Shown here one piece after another: positions 44,879-55,286 of a stretch of DNA of 64,000 nucleotides. This DNA comes from Geoalkalibacter ferrihydriticus DSM 17813. Lineage in GTDB: Bacteria > Desulfobacterota > Desulfuromonadia > Desulfuromonadales > Geoalkalibacteraceae. Every line of letters starts with the position of its first letter. The stretch's first letter is position 1. The stretch is from the NCBI RefSeq assembly GCF_000820505.1, contig NZ_JWJD01000003.1:62001-126000 (forward strand), read 5' to 3'. The position numbers and the translations under genes are program-made. The notes beneath the pieces are model-generated. The model did no database searches and was not told the DNA's origin. It saw only the letters and a program-made list of their open reading frames with translations.

Positions 44879-44908
44879 TATATAAATCAGCTTGTTGACG
44901 AAATGCAA
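44879..44908 (-). promoter_or_regulatory. Promoter of the cold-shock gene
   Basis: TTGCAT (44908-44903) and TATATA (44884-44879) on the minus strand, spacer of 18, giving a leader of about 150 bases. Confidence 0.55.
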
Positions 44909-44948
44909 GGGGTTATTTGCACCGAAGCGCAAGAAAATTAATCCCACT

Positions 44949-44981
44949 AAAAAACCGCGCCCCGGGTTGGGGGGCGCGGTC
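44949..44981 (-). terminator. Intrinsic terminator of the PKD-repeat lipoprotein gene
   Basis: CCGCGCCCC and GGGGCGCGG arms followed by six Ts on the minus strand, 27 bases beyond the stop codon. Confidence 0.88.
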
Positions 44982-45007
44982 TGGTGTGCGAGGGGACGTC
45001 TGGCGCG

Positions 45008-47758
45008 TTATTGCGCCGTCAAAGTAAAGGTCGTAGCAGCGCTCAAAGCGCTCAATTCTTTGTCATCTCTGGCGATGACGGTGATGTGGTATTCGGCTGG
45101 GGTCGACGGCAGGGTGCCGCTGATGACGCCTGTGGCGGCATTGATGCTCAAACTCGTCGGAAGGCCGATAGCGGAAAAAACCAGTTCGCGCTTGCTGCGA
45201 TTCAAGCTGTTCGGATCAACATCGTGCTGAACCATGGCGAAGTTTTCTTTGGTGTTGATCTCCACCTCCGTGCCGGCGTTTTGGGCGAGATCGACGATGT
45301 TTTGCAGGACGATGGGCGGCACGCGGCCGTCCGCATCGGTTTTGATGAGCACCATGGCCCGTGAACCGGGGCCGAAGGCGTCCGTGTCGCCACCGAGCAG
45401 AAAGCCGCCGTCGGCAGGTGTCTGTTTCATGGCGTAGGCAATGCTGCGGCCCACCCCGCCATAGATACGTTCCCAGATGATCTCGAGGGTATTGTCGACT
45501 TTAACGAAATAGGCATCGGCCTCATCGGGACTGAGGCAATTGCCGAGGTGGTCGATGAAGCCGCCGACAACATAACCGTCGCTGGTTTGTTGCACTTCCC
45601 GCGCTTCGCTGCAGAAATTGTTGCTGATATAGTTTTGCCATTGGAGACTCGGCGGGGTCGTGCCAGTTGTTTCAGCAACCTTGACAAGGTACATGCCGCC
45701 CGCTGTAACACCGAAGGAATTGGTAAAGCCCACGGCGATGTGTCCATTGTCGGTGGTGGGTTTGACATCGAAAAACTCGTCATAACTTTCCAGTTCCCCG
45801 AAATGGGCATCCCAGAGCATTTCGCCATTTTCGTTGATTTGCATCAGATAGGCTTGCCCACGGCCGCCCCCTTTGTCTTGCTCATCGCTGAAGCCGGCCA
45901 TGAGGTAGCCTTGGGTGTTTTGCGCCACCGCCCAGCAATCGACGATATCCTGCCCGCCGTAGGCTTCGGCGAATCCAATGGTGCCGTCCGCGGCGATTTT
46001 AACCGCAATGATGGCCGAGCCGGTGTCGCTGACAACAAGGTCATGGCCTTCCAGAGGCGGGGAAGATTCCGAATAACCGCACATGATGATGCCACCGTCG
46101 CTGGTGTAGCGAACGGCTTGTCCCATGTCGAAATCCGCACCGCCGAAAATGTCCATATCCAAAAGGATCTCTCCGCCAAGGTTTGTTTCCAGCACATAAG
46201 CATCTGGGATGAACTCAACCTCATCCTCATCCAGCGCGTCGAAAAAACCTGTCGCCCCCGTGAGTACCAGACGTTCGCCGTCGACATCCATGGCCCAGGT
46301 TTCATCCACCTCGTCGTTGTCGAAAACCAGGGTGTCAACCACCCTGCCCGCCAGGTCGGTGCGAAAAACCGTCAGATCCCAACCGTCGTTTGAAATTGCA
46401 ATGCCCGCGGAATTTGATTCCCCGGCAATAAGATAGCCATCGGGAAGCACCGCAATGGAACGCGCTTCTTCAAGCCCCTCGCCGCCGTAGGTGCGGAAGA
46501 AAGCGGGGACGACGGTGATTGTCAGATCCGTGGAATCACTGTTCTGGCCGTCGGACGCGGTGAGCCGGACCTCATATCGGCCGTGAACGTCGGGGGTAAA
46601 AGCGGAGGTGACGCTGGTAGCGGGCGAAATCTGCGCGCTGCTCCCGTCCGGGCGATTAACAAAGGTCCACTGGAAAGAAAGTTGGTCGCCGTCGGGGTCC
46701 TCGCTGGGGGACGCATTGAGATCCACGGGAAAGCCCAGGGCGACGGTGCGGTCAGGCCCGGCGGCGGCAACCGGAGGACTGTTGGGCACAGGTTCGTTGG
46801 CGGTGATGGTGATTTTCGCGGTATCGGTCAATTCACCGTCTGAGACTTCCAGGGTGATTTCATAGGCGCCGGGCAGATCAGGAATAAAGGACACCACCGG
46901 CGCTTGAACGACGTTCGTAGCGCCGATTTCAGAGGTGAAAGGGGTCAACTCGGCCTGGCTGCCTTCGGGGGGAACCAGCGACCAGGTGAAAACGAGATCG
47001 TTGCCGTTGGGGTCGGTGCTGGAGCGCCCGTCGAGAACGACCTCATGGCCGAGGGCGACGGTCGTGTTCCCAGTGTCAATGTTGGCTTGCGGCGGCACGT
47101 TGCCGACAACGATATCGACGGTGTCGGGCAGGCTGTCCTGATCACCGTTGCTGACGATGAGGCTGGCGACGTAGACCACCCCGTCTTGGGCCGGGGTAAA
47201 GGTTGGTGTGGCCGTATCGGGGCTGTTCAGGGTCGCGTTGCCGGGGTTTAGGGCAAGGATCCACTGATAGGTTAGATCCGCGCCGGCGGGATCGAAGCTG
47301 TCACTGCCGTTGAGTTGCACCGTTTGTCCGAAAGCCACCGCCTGGTCCGGCCCTGCATTGGCGACCGGGCGTTGGTCGGAAACGGCTTCAAAGGTGCGGC
47401 TGACGGTCTCGCTGTTTTGGGTACCATTGCTGACGAAAAGGCTGACGGTATAGTCCCCGGTTACGTCGGGGACCAGCGTGGGATTTTCGGCGGAGGTTGA
47501 AGACAACGAGGCGTTGCTGTGGTCGGGGCGAGCCAGCGACCAAAAATACGACAAGGTCGCTCCGCCTGGATCGCTTCCGCTTCCATTTAATGCCAGCAGT
47601 TGATTGGCGGGCACGGTGGCAGGAATCGGTGCGATAGCTGCCGTCGGTTTTTGGCTTTCGAGCAGCGGCTCATCGCCGCCGCCACCTCCGCCGCAGGCCG
47701 CGGCAAGGACGGCGAAAAACAAAACCAGCCCCAGACGAAAAGAGGAGATTTTTTTCAT
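45008..47758 (-). CDS. Large lipoprotein with PKD-like repeats and a beta-propeller-like region
   Basis: 916 residues. A lipoprotein signal peptide ends LAAAC (Cys-22), followed by a GGGGGG linker. Four successive PKD/Ig-like domains (about 35-430) share the pattern PVANAGPDQ..ALG..VxLNGS.S.DPxG..L.Y.W...G.Y.V.L.V.DG. A region with recurring GGxxxDxx and DGGxxxxG motifs (about 430-815) resembles a repeated propeller (delayed, SBBP-like). An Ig-like He_PIG domain (about 820-910, LPTSLSINAATGVISGTLP) ends it. It probably sits on the outer membrane surface. GGAGA precedes the ATG at 47758. No partner genes are adjacent. Confidence 0.85.
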   Translation of the reverse strand: MKKISSFRLGLVLFFAVLAAACGGGGGGDEPLLESQKPTAAIAPIPATVPANQLLALNGSGSDPGGATLSYFWSLARPDHSNASLSSTSAENPTLVPDVTGDYTVSLFVSNGTQNSETVSRTFEAVSDQRPVANAGPDQAVAFGQTVQLNGSDSFDPAGADLTYQWILALNPGNATLNSPDTATPTFTPAQDGVVYVASLIVSNGDQDSLPDTVDIVVGNVPPQANIDTGNTTVALGHEVVLDGRSSTDPNGNDLVFTWSLVPPEGSQAELTPFTSEIGATNVVQAPVVSFIPDLPGAYEITLEVSDGELTDTAKITITANEPVPNSPPVAAAGPDRTVALGFPVDLNASPSEDPDGDQLSFQWTFVNRPDGSSAQISPATSVTSAFTPDVHGRYEVRLTASDGQNSDSTDLTITVVPAFFRTYGGEGLEEARSIAVLPDGYLIAGESNSAGIAISNDGWDLTVFRTDLAGRVVDTLVFDNDEVDETWAMDVDGERLVLTGATGFFDALDEDEVEFIPDAYVLETNLGGEILLDMDIFGGADFDMGQAVRYTSDGGIIMCGYSESSPPLEGHDLVVSDTGSAIIAVKIAADGTIGFAEAYGGQDIVDCWAVAQNTQGYLMAGFSDEQDKGGGRGQAYLMQINENGEMLWDAHFGELESYDEFFDVKPTTDNGHIAVGFTNSFGVTAGGMYLVKVAETTGTTPPSLQWQNYISNNFCSEAREVQQTSDGYVVGGFIDHLGNCLSPDEADAYFVKVDNTLEIIWERIYGGVGRSIAYAMKQTPADGGFLLGGDTDAFGPGSRAMVLIKTDADGRVPPIVLQNIVDLAQNAGTEVEINTKENFAMVQHDVDPNSLNRSKRELVFSAIGLPTSLSINAATGVISGTLPSTPAEYHITVIARDDKELSALSAATTFTLTAQ

Positions 47759-47842
47759 GGGAGACTTCTCCGAAAGTTGAGATGATTCTTGGCGTAAACG
47801 CATGAACGCAAAAAAGTTTTTGCGCCGCATCTGTTCTTGAAG

Positions 47843-47871
47843 ATTGTCCTTCAGTGGGGTTGTTTTGTCAA
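47843..47871 (-). promoter_or_regulatory. Promoter of the PKD-repeat lipoprotein gene
   Basis: TTGACA (47871-47866) and GACAAT (47848-47843) on the minus strand with a spacer of 17; start expected near 47836, about 78 bases before the ATG. Confidence 0.6.
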
Positions 47872-48048
47872 CTCTCACCTCGTGCTCGATAAGAGGAGTT
47901 GTCCCGCCCGTCTGAAGCTTTTGTGTGAAGATATAGGAGCCTTTAATTTTTCGCATACCCCATCTGTGATAGCAGAGAGGGGTGCGGCGGCCCTGGAAGT
48001 TTCCGTGGTTTGTCGGTAAGTGCCCGTGCCGGAAAGAAGTTTTCGGCT

Positions 48049-48071
48049 TTGTCCACATGCCCTGTGGATAA
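48049..48071. other. Inverted pair of DnaA-box-like sites
   Basis: TTGTCCACA (48049-48057) faces TGTGGATAA (48063-48071), the latter a perfect TTATCCACA on the minus strand, with five bases between. A third similar site (TTGTGGACAA) lies at 48275-48284. The rest of 47872-48330 has no gene I can support. Confidence 0.4.
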
Positions 48072-48333
48072 GGTGTCGCATAGGGCTGGGTAAGGGGGGT
48101 GGATGTGGCATGGATGCGGGGCTTCTGGCCTTTTGCCTAATTTTTAGACCTATGATGAAAGCTTTTGTTTTTCAAGTGTTTAACAGATGGTGTCGGTGGC
48201 GCGGGAAGGCGCTGGGGCTTTCCGCGCCGATGGCGGAGACCCAGGGCCGGGCGCAAGATCCCGTTTCTTCGGGGTTGTGGACAAGAGGCGGCACAGGTTT
48301 CAGGTTCGTTGTGCGGCAGGTGTGCTTTTCTGT

Positions 48334-48362
48334 TTGCAAAAAAAAGTTGGTCGTGCTAACAA
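48334..48362 (+). promoter_or_regulatory. Promoter of the Pro-Arg-His tRNA operon
   Basis: TTGCAA (48334-48339) and TAACAA (48357-48362) with 17 bases between; the start would fall about seven bases before the tRNA-Pro gene. Confidence 0.5.
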
Positions 48363-48374
48363 TTCCGCTTCCGT

Positions 48375-48451
<77 letters not shown>

Positions 48452-48461
48452 ACTTTTTTTT

Positions 48462-48538
48462 GCGCCAGTAGCTCAGTTGGATAGAGCAACGGCCTTCTAA
48501 GCCGTGGGCCGGGGGTTCGAATCCTCCCTGGCGCGCCA
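48462..48538 (+). tRNA. tRNA-Arg (TCT)
   Basis: 77 bases with acceptor GCGCCA/TGGCGC, anticodon loop CTTCTAA (anticodon TCT), T-loop GGTTCGAATCC, encoded CCA. Eleven bases after tRNA-Pro. Confidence 0.95.
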
Positions 48539-48623
48539 AAGATTTTTGCGATCCGGCACGGCGGGTGAAGTTTGAGATTGACAAAACGTCGGACGCTTCG
48601 CTAACATCTGGTTTCGTTTTTCT

Positions 48624-48700
48624 GGTGGGTGTAGCTCAGTAGGTAGAGCACTGGATTGTGGCTCCAGTTGTCGTGGGTTCAAATCCCATCACTCACCCCA
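48624..48700 (+). tRNA. tRNA-His (GTG)
   Basis: 77 bases including the extra 5' G of histidine tRNAs (48624), acceptor GTGGGTG/CACTCAC, anticodon loop ATTGTGG (anticodon GTG), T-loop GGTTCAAATCC, encoded CCA. Confidence 0.95.
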
Positions 48701-48711
48701 AACCGTATGGT

Positions 48712-48745
48712 AGGCCCGCTTCGGGTTAACGGGGCGGGCCTTTTT
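48712..48745 (+). terminator. Intrinsic terminator of the tRNA operon
   Basis: AGGCCCGC and GCGGGCCT arms followed by five Ts, shortly after tRNA-His. Confidence 0.85.
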
Positions 48746-48906
48746 CACAGGGTTTTGGCTTAACAGGGCAGGCGCGGGATTGACCTTCGCGCGATTGCCG
48801 GGCAAATTTTCGGGAGGGGGTCTTGTCGGGCCGATTCCAGGCCTTCCCTCCCCAAAGGCTCTCCGATTGCTCTTCTCGTTTTTTGTACGTAGGGTCTGGG
48901 TTCTGT

Positions 48907-48989
48907 GCGAGAGTGGCGGAATTGGCAGACGCACTGGACTTAGGATCCAGCGGGCAACCGTGGGGGTTCGACTCCCCCCTCTCGCACCA
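48907..48989 (+). tRNA. tRNA-Leu (TAG)
   Basis: 83 bases with the long variable arm of class II tRNAs, acceptor GCGAGAG/CTCTCGC, anticodon loop CTTAGGA (anticodon TAG), T-loop GGTTCGACTCC, encoded CCA. Encoded about 125 bases before tig. Confidence 0.95.
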
Positions 48990-49115
48990 TTTCTCCCCCT
49001 AAATTCCCCGCCTTCATCTTGAGGGTCTGCGTCGTGGCATGTCTTCTTTTGTTCGACAGGCGGAACGCCGACCTTTGTCCGTTTCCATATCAATACTATA
49101 AGCGAGGTTGATGAC

Positions 49116-50450
49116 ATGAATGATTTGAATGTCAAAATTGAGAATGTCAGCGATGTCAAAAAAAAGCTCTTTATCGAGGTCGACGCGGCAAAAGTTGACG
49201 CGGAAATCGAGAAGGTCTACCAGAAGATTGGGCGCACCGCCAAGATCAAGGGCTTTCGCCCCGGCAAGGTGCCTCGCACCGTTCTTGAAAAGTACTACGC
49301 TCCCGAAATGGAGCAGCAGGTGCTTGGTCGGCTTATAAACGAAACTTATTTCAAGGCACTTATCGACAATAAGATTCCCGCGGTGTCCGACCCGGAGATC
49401 ACCGAAAACGGTACTCTTGAAAAGGGCCGGCCCTTTTCGTACGAGGTGCAGGTCGAAGTCAAGCCCGAGATCGAAGCGAAAGACTATCTCGGCCTTGAAC
49501 TCAAGAAAGAACGCTTTGAGTCCGACCCGCAGGTGGTTGACAACCAGCTTGAGGAAATGCGCAACTCCCGCGCCGAAACGGTTGTCAGCGAGCGTGACGA
49601 GGCCCGGGCCGGCGACAGCGTGGTGATTGATTTCGAGGGTTTTGTCGATGGTGAAGCCTTTCAGAACGGCGCCGCCGAGGATTATCTTTTGGAGTTGGGG
49701 TCGGGGGCCTTCCTGCCGGGTTTCGAGGAGCAACTTGTCGGCATGAAGCGTGGCGATGAGCGCGAGGTCAACGTCACCTTCCCCGAAAATTACGGCGTGG
49801 AGAACCTTTCCGGAAAGCCTGCCTTGTTCAAGGTGGCGCTTAAGGAGATAAAGGAAAAGAAAGTTCCTGAGCTCGACGATGAATTTGCCAAGGGGTTCGG
49901 AACCTCCTCTCTTGAAGAGTTGCGTACGCGCATTCTGGAGAATTACGAGAATCGCGAAAAGCAGCGCATCGAGGCCGAACTGCGCGAGCGTCTGGTCGCC
50001 GCCTTGCTGGAGAAAAATAGTTTTGAAGTTCCCGCGGTGATGGTTGCCGAACAGTGCCGGCAGATGTTTGAGGACGCCCGCCGCCGATTGGCCGCTCAGG
50101 GGATGTCCATGGAAATGCTGGGTATGGACGAGGATCGCTTTGCCGCGCAGTATCGCGAGCAAGCCGAAAGCCAGGTCAAGGGCAGCCTGCTGCTGGAAGC
50201 CATCGGCCGTCAAGAGCAGATCAAGGTTGATGAGGCGGAAATTGATGCTAGAATGCAGGAGATATCGGCCATGGCCGGAGTTCCCCTGGAAGATGTGCGC
50301 AAGCGCTTTGGGAGTACCGAGGCGCGTCCGGCGCTGGTGTCACGCATTATTGAAGACAAGGTGTTCGATTTTCTGGTGGACAAGGCCGACGTCAGCGAGG
50401 TCGCTGCCGATGAAATCAATCCGGCGGAAGAAGCCGGACAGGAGGCTTAA
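49116..50450 (+). CDS. tig: Trigger factor, ribosome-associated chaperone and prolyl isomerase
   Basis: 444 residues, full family length. N-terminal ribosome-binding domain with the signature GFRPGKVP (about 47-54), central FKBP-type isomerase domain (about 155-245: GDSVVIDFEGFVDGEAF, LLELGSGAFLPGFEEQLVGMK) and a C-terminal helical chaperone domain. It binds nascent chains at the ribosome exit. The gene begins the tig-clpP-clpX-lon protein-quality block, in the order standard for proteobacteria. GAGG precedes the ATG. Confidence 0.97.
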   Translation: MNDLNVKIENVSDVKKKLFIEVDAAKVDAEIEKVYQKIGRTAKIKGFRPGKVPRTVLEKYYAPEMEQQVLGRLINETYFKALIDNKIPAVSDPEITENGTLEKGRPFSYEVQVEVKPEIEAKDYLGLELKKERFESDPQVVDNQLEEMRNSRAETVVSERDEARAGDSVVIDFEGFVDGEAFQNGAAEDYLLELGSGAFLPGFEEQLVGMKRGDEREVNVTFPENYGVENLSGKPALFKVALKEIKEKKVPELDDEFAKGFGTSSLEELRTRILENYENREKQRIEAELRERLVAALLEKNSFEVPAVMVAEQCRQMFEDARRRLAAQGMSMEMLGMDEDRFAAQYREQAESQVKGSLLLEAIGRQEQIKVDEAEIDARMQEISAMAGVPLEDVRKRFGSTEARPALVSRIIEDKVFDFLVDKADVSEVAADEINPAEEAGQEA

Positions 50451-50453
50451 GGT

Positions 50454-51038
50454 ATGGCTCTTGTGCCGATGGTGGTCGAGCAGACCGGTCGTGGGGAGCG
50501 CGCCTACGATATTTATTCGCGACTGCTCAAGGATCGCATTATTTTTCTCGGCGGCGGCATTGAGGATCAGATGGCGAACCTCATTATCGCTCAGTTGCTG
50601 TTTCTTGAATCCGAAGACCCGGACAAGGATATTTTTCTCTACATCAATTCCCCGGGTGGTGTGGTGACGGCAGGTATGGCCATTTATGATACCATGCAGT
50701 ATCTCAAGGCCCCGGTTTCGACCATCTGTGTCGGTCAGGCGGCAAGCATGGGTTCGATTTTGCTGGCGGCGGGTCGTCCTGGCAAGCGTTTTGCATTACC
50801 ACATGCTCGGATTATGGTTCATCAGCCCTTGGGCGGTTTTCAGGGACAGGCGAGCGATATCCACATTCATGCCCAGGAAATTTTGCGGGTGCGCGAGACT
50901 CTTAACCAGATACTTGCGCATCATACCGGCCAGACGCTGGAGAAAATTGCACAAGATACCGAGCGCGACTTCTTTATGGATAGTGAGGCGGCGCGCAACT
51001 ATGGTATCATCGACAGCATGGTAGAGAGAAAGTCTTAG
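50454..51038 (+). CDS. clpP: ATP-dependent Clp protease proteolytic subunit
   Basis: 194 residues. The catalytic Ser is in GQAASMGS, the His in [12 protein letters not shown] and the Asp in the RDFFM segment ([12 protein letters not shown]). It forms the 14-subunit proteolytic chamber and pairs with ClpX. The ATG lies three bases after the tig stop and AGGAGG overlaps the end of tig, so translation is coupled. Confidence 0.97.
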   Translation: MALVPMVVEQTGRGERAYDIYSRLLKDRIIFLGGGIEDQMANLIIAQLLFLESEDPDKDIFLYINSPGGVVTAGMAIYDTMQYLKAPVSTICVGQAASMGSILLAAGRPGKRFALPHARIMVHQPLGGFQGQASDIHIHAQEILRVRETLNQILAHHTGQTLEKIAQDTERDFFMDSEAARNYGIIDSMVERKS

Positions 51039-51081
51039 AGTTTTTCAGCCCGCTGTCAGGTTTTTGCGTGGAGGATGTTAC

Positions 51082-52332
51082 GTGAGTCAGAAAGATGAAA
51101 AAGGTGGAAGCCTCACCTGTTCGTTCTGTGGCAAGTCGCAGGACGAGGTGAAGAAACTGATTGCCGGTCCCACGGTCTACATCTGTGATGAGTGCATCGA
51201 ATTGTGCAACGACATCATCGACGAAGAGGCCAAACTTGAGGAGGCGAGCGGTTCCACCCTGGAGCGTCTGCCCAAGCCGGCGGAGATCCGGGCGATTCTC
51301 GATGACTTCGTGATCGGCCAGGATCAGGCAAAGAAAATTCTCTCGGTAGCGGTGTATAACCACTACAAGCGGGTGGAATTCTGCGCCAAGCCCTCGGATG
51401 TCGAAATCCAGAAAAGCAACGTGCTGCTGCTCGGGCCCACCGGGAGCGGCAAAACCTTGCTCGCCCAGACCCTGGCGCGGGTTCTCAACGTACCCTTCGC
51501 CATCGCCGATGCGACAAACCTCACGGAGGCCGGCTACGTCGGCGAAGACGTCGAAAATATCATCCTCAACCTTTTGCAGGCTGCGGATTATGACCTGGAA
51601 AAGGCGCAGAAGGGGATTATTTACATCGACGAGGTCGACAAGATCGCTCGCAAGTCCGACTCGCCTTCCATTACCCGCGATGTGTCGGGCGAGGGCGTGC
51701 AGCAGGCCCTGCTCAAGATCATCGAGGGGACCATGGCGAGCGTGCCGCCCAAGGGCGGACGCAAACATCCCCAGCAGGAATTTCTCAAGGTCGACACGAC
51801 CAATATTCTGTTCATTTGCGGTGGCGCTTTTTCCGGACTGGAGAACATTATCGGCCAGCGGCGCGGAAAAAAATCCATGGGTTTCGGCGCCGAGGTGCGC
51901 ACCAAGAAGGATTTCAAGCTCGGTGAAGTGCTCGGCAAGGTCGAACCCTCGGATCTGCTCAAGTTCGGGTTGATTCCCGAGTTCATCGGTCGCCTGCCCA
52001 TCGTCGCGACTCTCGAGGAGTTGGATGAGGAGGCATTGATCGCGATTCTCAAAGAGCCGAAAAACGCACTTATCAAGCAGTACCAGAAGCTCTTTGAGAT
52101 GGAGAAGGTTCACCTCAAATTCACTGACGGTGCCTTGGTCGCCATTGCTCGCGAAGCCCTCAAACGCAAGACCGGCGCGCGTGGACTTCGCTCGATTCTG
52201 GAAAATTCCATGCTCGAAATCATGTACGACATTCCTTCCCAGGATCGGGTCAAGGAGGTTGTCGTCAACGAAGAGGCCATTGCTGGAAAATCCCGGCCGC
52301 TGGTGCTTTACGAGTGCGCAGAATCGGCGTGA
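51082..52332 (+). CDS. clpX: ATP-dependent Clp protease ATP-binding subunit ClpX
   Basis: 416 residues. A zinc-binding domain with CSFC and CDEC..LC (residues about 14-41), AAA+ domain with Walker A GPTGSGKT, Walker [11 protein letters not shown] and the RKH-type pore loops ([20 protein letters not shown]). It unfolds tagged proteins and feeds them to ClpP. The GTG at 51082 has GGAGG eight bases upstream. Third gene of the quality-control block, 43 bases after clpP. Confidence 0.97.
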   Translation: MSQKDEKGGSLTCSFCGKSQDEVKKLIAGPTVYICDECIELCNDIIDEEAKLEEASGSTLERLPKPAEIRAILDDFVIGQDQAKKILSVAVYNHYKRVEFCAKPSDVEIQKSNVLLLGPTGSGKTLLAQTLARVLNVPFAIADATNLTEAGYVGEDVENIILNLLQAADYDLEKAQKGIIYIDEVDKIARKSDSPSITRDVSGEGVQQALLKIIEGTMASVPPKGGRKHPQQEFLKVDTTNILFICGGAFSGLENIIGQRRGKKSMGFGAEVRTKKDFKLGEVLGKVEPSDLLKFGLIPEFIGRLPIVATLEELDEEALIAILKEPKNALIKQYQKLFEMEKVHLKFTDGALVAIAREALKRKTGARGLRSILENSMLEIMYDIPSQDRVKEVVVNEEAIAGKSRPLVLYECAESA

Positions 52333-52373
52333 AATCCGCGCTTCTGATAACTCCGAATCCCTTGCGGTGAGCT

Positions 52374-54791
52374 ATGGCGGAACGAATCGAACATCCAGAC
52401 TCCGAAGATGAGAGCGGCGGGCGCTATCCGCTGATGCCTCTGCGCGACATTGTGGTTTTCCCCCACATGGTGGTTCCGCTTTTCGTCGGTCGCGCCAAGT
52501 CCATTCAGGCCATCGAAGGCGCCATGGAGCGCGACAAGCACATTTTTCTGGCTACACAGAAAAACCCCAAGGTCGACGATCCGTCCGAGGAAGACCTATT
52601 CGAGGTCGGCACGCTGGCCCAGATCCTTCAGGTTCTCAAGCTGCCTGACGGTACTGTCAAAGTTTTGGTTGAGGGGCGCAGCCGGGCACGCATTGTCGAG
52701 TTTATTCCCAACGAAGTCTCGCTGTTCGCCGAGGTCGAAGTTCTTGAAGATCCCAGCGTTGAATCGCCTACGGTCGAAGCTTTGGTGCGTAGCGTCAACG
52801 ATGCCTTCGAGAAATACGTCGGCCTGAGTAAAAAGGTGCCGCCGGAGATGGTTTCTTCCGTTTCCGGCATCCTCGATCCTTCGCGTCTGGGCGATACCAT
52901 TGTCGCTCAACTCAGTATCGGTCTTGCTGACAAGCAGTTGATTCTGGCCGCCGTCGATCCGCGCGAGCGCCTGGAAACCCTGCTCGGGCTGATGGAGAAG
53001 GAAATCGAGATTCTGGAGATTGAAAAGCGCATCCGCACTCGTGTCAAGAGCCAGATGGAGCGCAGCCAGAAAGAGTACTATCTCAACGAGCAGATGCGCG
53101 CCATCCAGAAGGAACTCGGCGAAAAAGACGAGTTCAAACAGGAACTGCGCGCCCTCGAAGAGATGATCAAAAAAAAGAAGATGTCCAAGGAAGCCACTGA
53201 CAAGGCTTTTGGCGAGTTGCGCAAACTACGAATGATGTCGCCCATGTCCGCCGAGGCGACGGTGGTGCGCAATTATCTCGACTGGCTGACATCTCTGCCC
53301 TGGCGCAAGGGAACCAGGGACAACCTGGACACCTCTCATGCCGAGGACGTGCTTGACGCTGATCACTATGGACTGAAGAAGGTCAAGGAGCGGATTCTCG
53401 AATATTTGGCGGTGCAGGCCCTGGTGAAAAAAATCAAGGGGCCCATTCTCTGCCTGGTAGGACCGCCGGGGGTCGGAAAGACCTCCTTGGGTCGGTCCAT
53501 AGCGCGCAGCCTGGGGCGCGAATTTGTCCGCATTTCCCTTGGGGGGGTGCGCGATGAAGCCGAAATCCGCGGGCATCGCCGCACCTACATCGGTGCCATG
53601 CCGGGCAAGATCATTCAGAGTCTGCGTAAGTCGGGCTCACGCAACCCCGTGTTTCTTCTCGACGAAATCGACAAAATGAGCACTGATTTTCGGGGCGATC
53701 CTTCCTCGGCACTGCTTGAGGTTCTTGATCCTGAGCAGAACAATACCTTCAGTGATCACTTTCTCGATGTCGATTACGATCTCTCCAGTGTGCTGTTCGT
53801 GGCGACGGCCAACAACCTGTTTGCCATTCCACGCCCCTTGCAGGATCGCATGGAGATTATTCGCATTGAAGGTTACACGGAAGAAGAAAAACTCAATATC
53901 GCTGTCAAATATTTGATCCCCAAGCAGGTCGAGGCGCATGGACTGGTCGCCCAGCGGGTACGCTTCAGCGAAGGGGCGCTGCTCGAAATTGTGCGGCGCT
54001 ACACCCGTGAGGCCGGAGTGCGGGGTCTGGAGCGTGAAATCGCCGCCATTTGCCGCAAGATAGCCCGCGAAACAGTCAAAAGCCGTGATAAGCGCAAGAC
54101 TTTCAGCGTCTCACAACAACGTCTCAAGCATTATCTCGGCCCACAGCGTTTTGCCTATGGTCGGCGGGAGCAGGAAAGCCGGGTCGGCCTGGCAACGGGT
54201 CTGGCCTGGACCGAGGTCGGCGGCGAGCTGTTGACCATTGAAACCACGGTGTTGCCCGGACAGGGAAAGCTTACCGTGACGGGCAAACTCGGCGAGGTCA
54301 TGCGCGAGTCGGCTCAGGCCGCCCTGAGTTATGTGCGTTCGCGCTGGGATGAACTGGAGCTGGAACGCAACTTTTACCACAAACTTGATTTGCACATTCA
54401 TGTGCCCGAGGGCGCTATTCCCAAGGATGGTCCTTCAGCGGGCATCACTATGGCCACCGCTCTCGCTTCTGCCTTGACTGGACGGCCAATTGATCGTAGT
54501 CTCGCCATGACCGGTGAAATCACCTTGCGCGGCAGGGTGCTGGCCATCGGAGGGCTCAAGGAAAAACTTCTGGCTGCAAGGCGGGCCGGAATAACGCGGG
54601 TGCTGATTCCCGAGGACAACCGCAAGGACCTCGCTGAAGTCCCCGCAGGGGTGCTCAAGGCACTTGAAGTTATACCTGTGGCCCACATGGACCAGGTTCT
54701 GGAAATGGCTCTTCTGGAAAAGGTCGTGGAACATTCCGATGCGTCGACTGAAGAGCCTCTGGCAGGCGGTGCCGAAGCTCTTCACCATTAA
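52374..54791 (+). CDS. lon: ATP-dependent protease Lon
   Basis: 805 residues: N-terminal substrate domain (about 15-215), long helical linker, AAA+ domain with Walker [14 protein letters not shown] and Walker [13 protein letters not shown], and a C-terminal protease domain with the catalytic Ser in [11 protein letters not shown] and Lys in the [14 protein letters not shown] segment ([14 protein letters not shown]). It degrades damaged and short-lived regulatory proteins. It follows clpX by 41 bases. A new promoter for hup lies just downstream. Confidence 0.97.
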   Translation: MAERIEHPDSEDESGGRYPLMPLRDIVVFPHMVVPLFVGRAKSIQAIEGAMERDKHIFLATQKNPKVDDPSEEDLFEVGTLAQILQVLKLPDGTVKVLVEGRSRARIVEFIPNEVSLFAEVEVLEDPSVESPTVEALVRSVNDAFEKYVGLSKKVPPEMVSSVSGILDPSRLGDTIVAQLSIGLADKQLILAAVDPRERLETLLGLMEKEIEILEIEKRIRTRVKSQMERSQKEYYLNEQMRAIQKELGEKDEFKQELRALEEMIKKKKMSKEATDKAFGELRKLRMMSPMSAEATVVRNYLDWLTSLPWRKGTRDNLDTSHAEDVLDADHYGLKKVKERILEYLAVQALVKKIKGPILCLVGPPGVGKTSLGRSIARSLGREFVRISLGGVRDEAEIRGHRRTYIGAMPGKIIQSLRKSGSRNPVFLLDEIDKMSTDFRGDPSSALLEVLDPEQNNTFSDHFLDVDYDLSSVLFVATANNLFAIPRPLQDRMEIIRIEGYTEEEKLNIAVKYLIPKQVEAHGLVAQRVRFSEGALLEIVRRYTREAGVRGLEREIAAICRKIARETVKSRDKRKTFSVSQQRLKHYLGPQRFAYGRREQESRVGLATGLAWTEVGGELLTIETTVLPGQGKLTVTGKLGEVMRESAQAALSYVRSRWDELELERNFYHKLDLHIHVPEGAIPKDGPSAGITMATALASALTGRPIDRSLAMTGEITLRGRVLAIGGLKEKLLAARRAGITRVLIPEDNRKDLAEVPAGVLKALEVIPVAHMDQVLEMALLEKVVEHSDASTEEPLAGGAEALHH

Positions 54792-54815
54792 TCCCCCGGT
54801 GCTCCGAAAATTCTC

Positions 54816-54845
54816 TTGACACTGTTTTCGGACATCTGTTATATC
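54816..54845 (+). promoter_or_regulatory. Promoter of hup
   Basis: TTGACA (54816-54821) and TATATC (54840-54845), spacer of 18 (or TTATAT with 17). The transcript starts about 45 bases before the HU start. Confidence 0.7.
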
Positions 54846-54897
54846 TATCGCGTTTTGTCGGGGGGTTTAAATATCCTTAATGCATGGAGGTATTATT

Positions 54898-55170
54898 GTG
54901 ACTAAAGCGGATCTCGTCAATGCGATGGCGGAAAAGTCAGGTTTGACCAAGGCGGAAGCCGAGCGCGCTCTCAAGGCTTTTACCGATGCCGTCGAAGACG
55001 CTCTGAAAGCCGGTGAAAAAGTGGCCCTGGTTGGTTTCGGCACTTTTGCCGTCGGTGAGCGTGCTGCTCGAACCGGTCAGAACCCCCAGACTGGTAAAAA
55101 GATCGAAATTGCTGCTGCCAAGGTGCCCAAGTTCAAGGCCGGTAAAGCACTGAAGGATGCGGTTAACTAG
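54898..55170 (+). CDS. hup: DNA-binding protein HU
   Basis: 90 residues, full length for the family. Starts [16 protein letters not shown], with the signature [21 protein letters not shown] of the DNA-binding arm and a final [13 protein letters not shown]. It wraps and bends DNA as a dimer in the nucleoid. Start is the GTG at 54898 with GGAGG seven bases upstream, and the preceding in-frame ATG at 54880 adds residues not in the family. It sits downstream of lon, as in many proteobacteria. Confidence 0.95.
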   Translation: MTKADLVNAMAEKSGLTKAEAERALKAFTDAVEDALKAGEKVALVGFGTFAVGERAARTGQNPQTGKKIEIAAAKVPKFKAGKALKDAVN

Positions 55171-55286
55171 GTTTGGAGCTCTCCGATGTTCCTCCGACGT
55201 GGGGAATGCGGTTATGCTGAATGCGGCGAGTACACGCCTTTATTTCTTTCGAAGGCTCGCCGGGATGTGTTTTTGATGTTGGATAC

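Noticed and set aside
48049-48071. Chromosomal replication origin
   Set aside because: Only three DnaA-like sites, no AT-rich unwinding element and no dnaA, dnaN, mnmG or rpmH nearby.
48553-48570. Sigma-54 promoter between tRNA-Arg and tRNA-His (GGCACGGCGGGTGA)
   Set aside because: The -12 position reads GA instead of GC, and the site lies within a tRNA operon.
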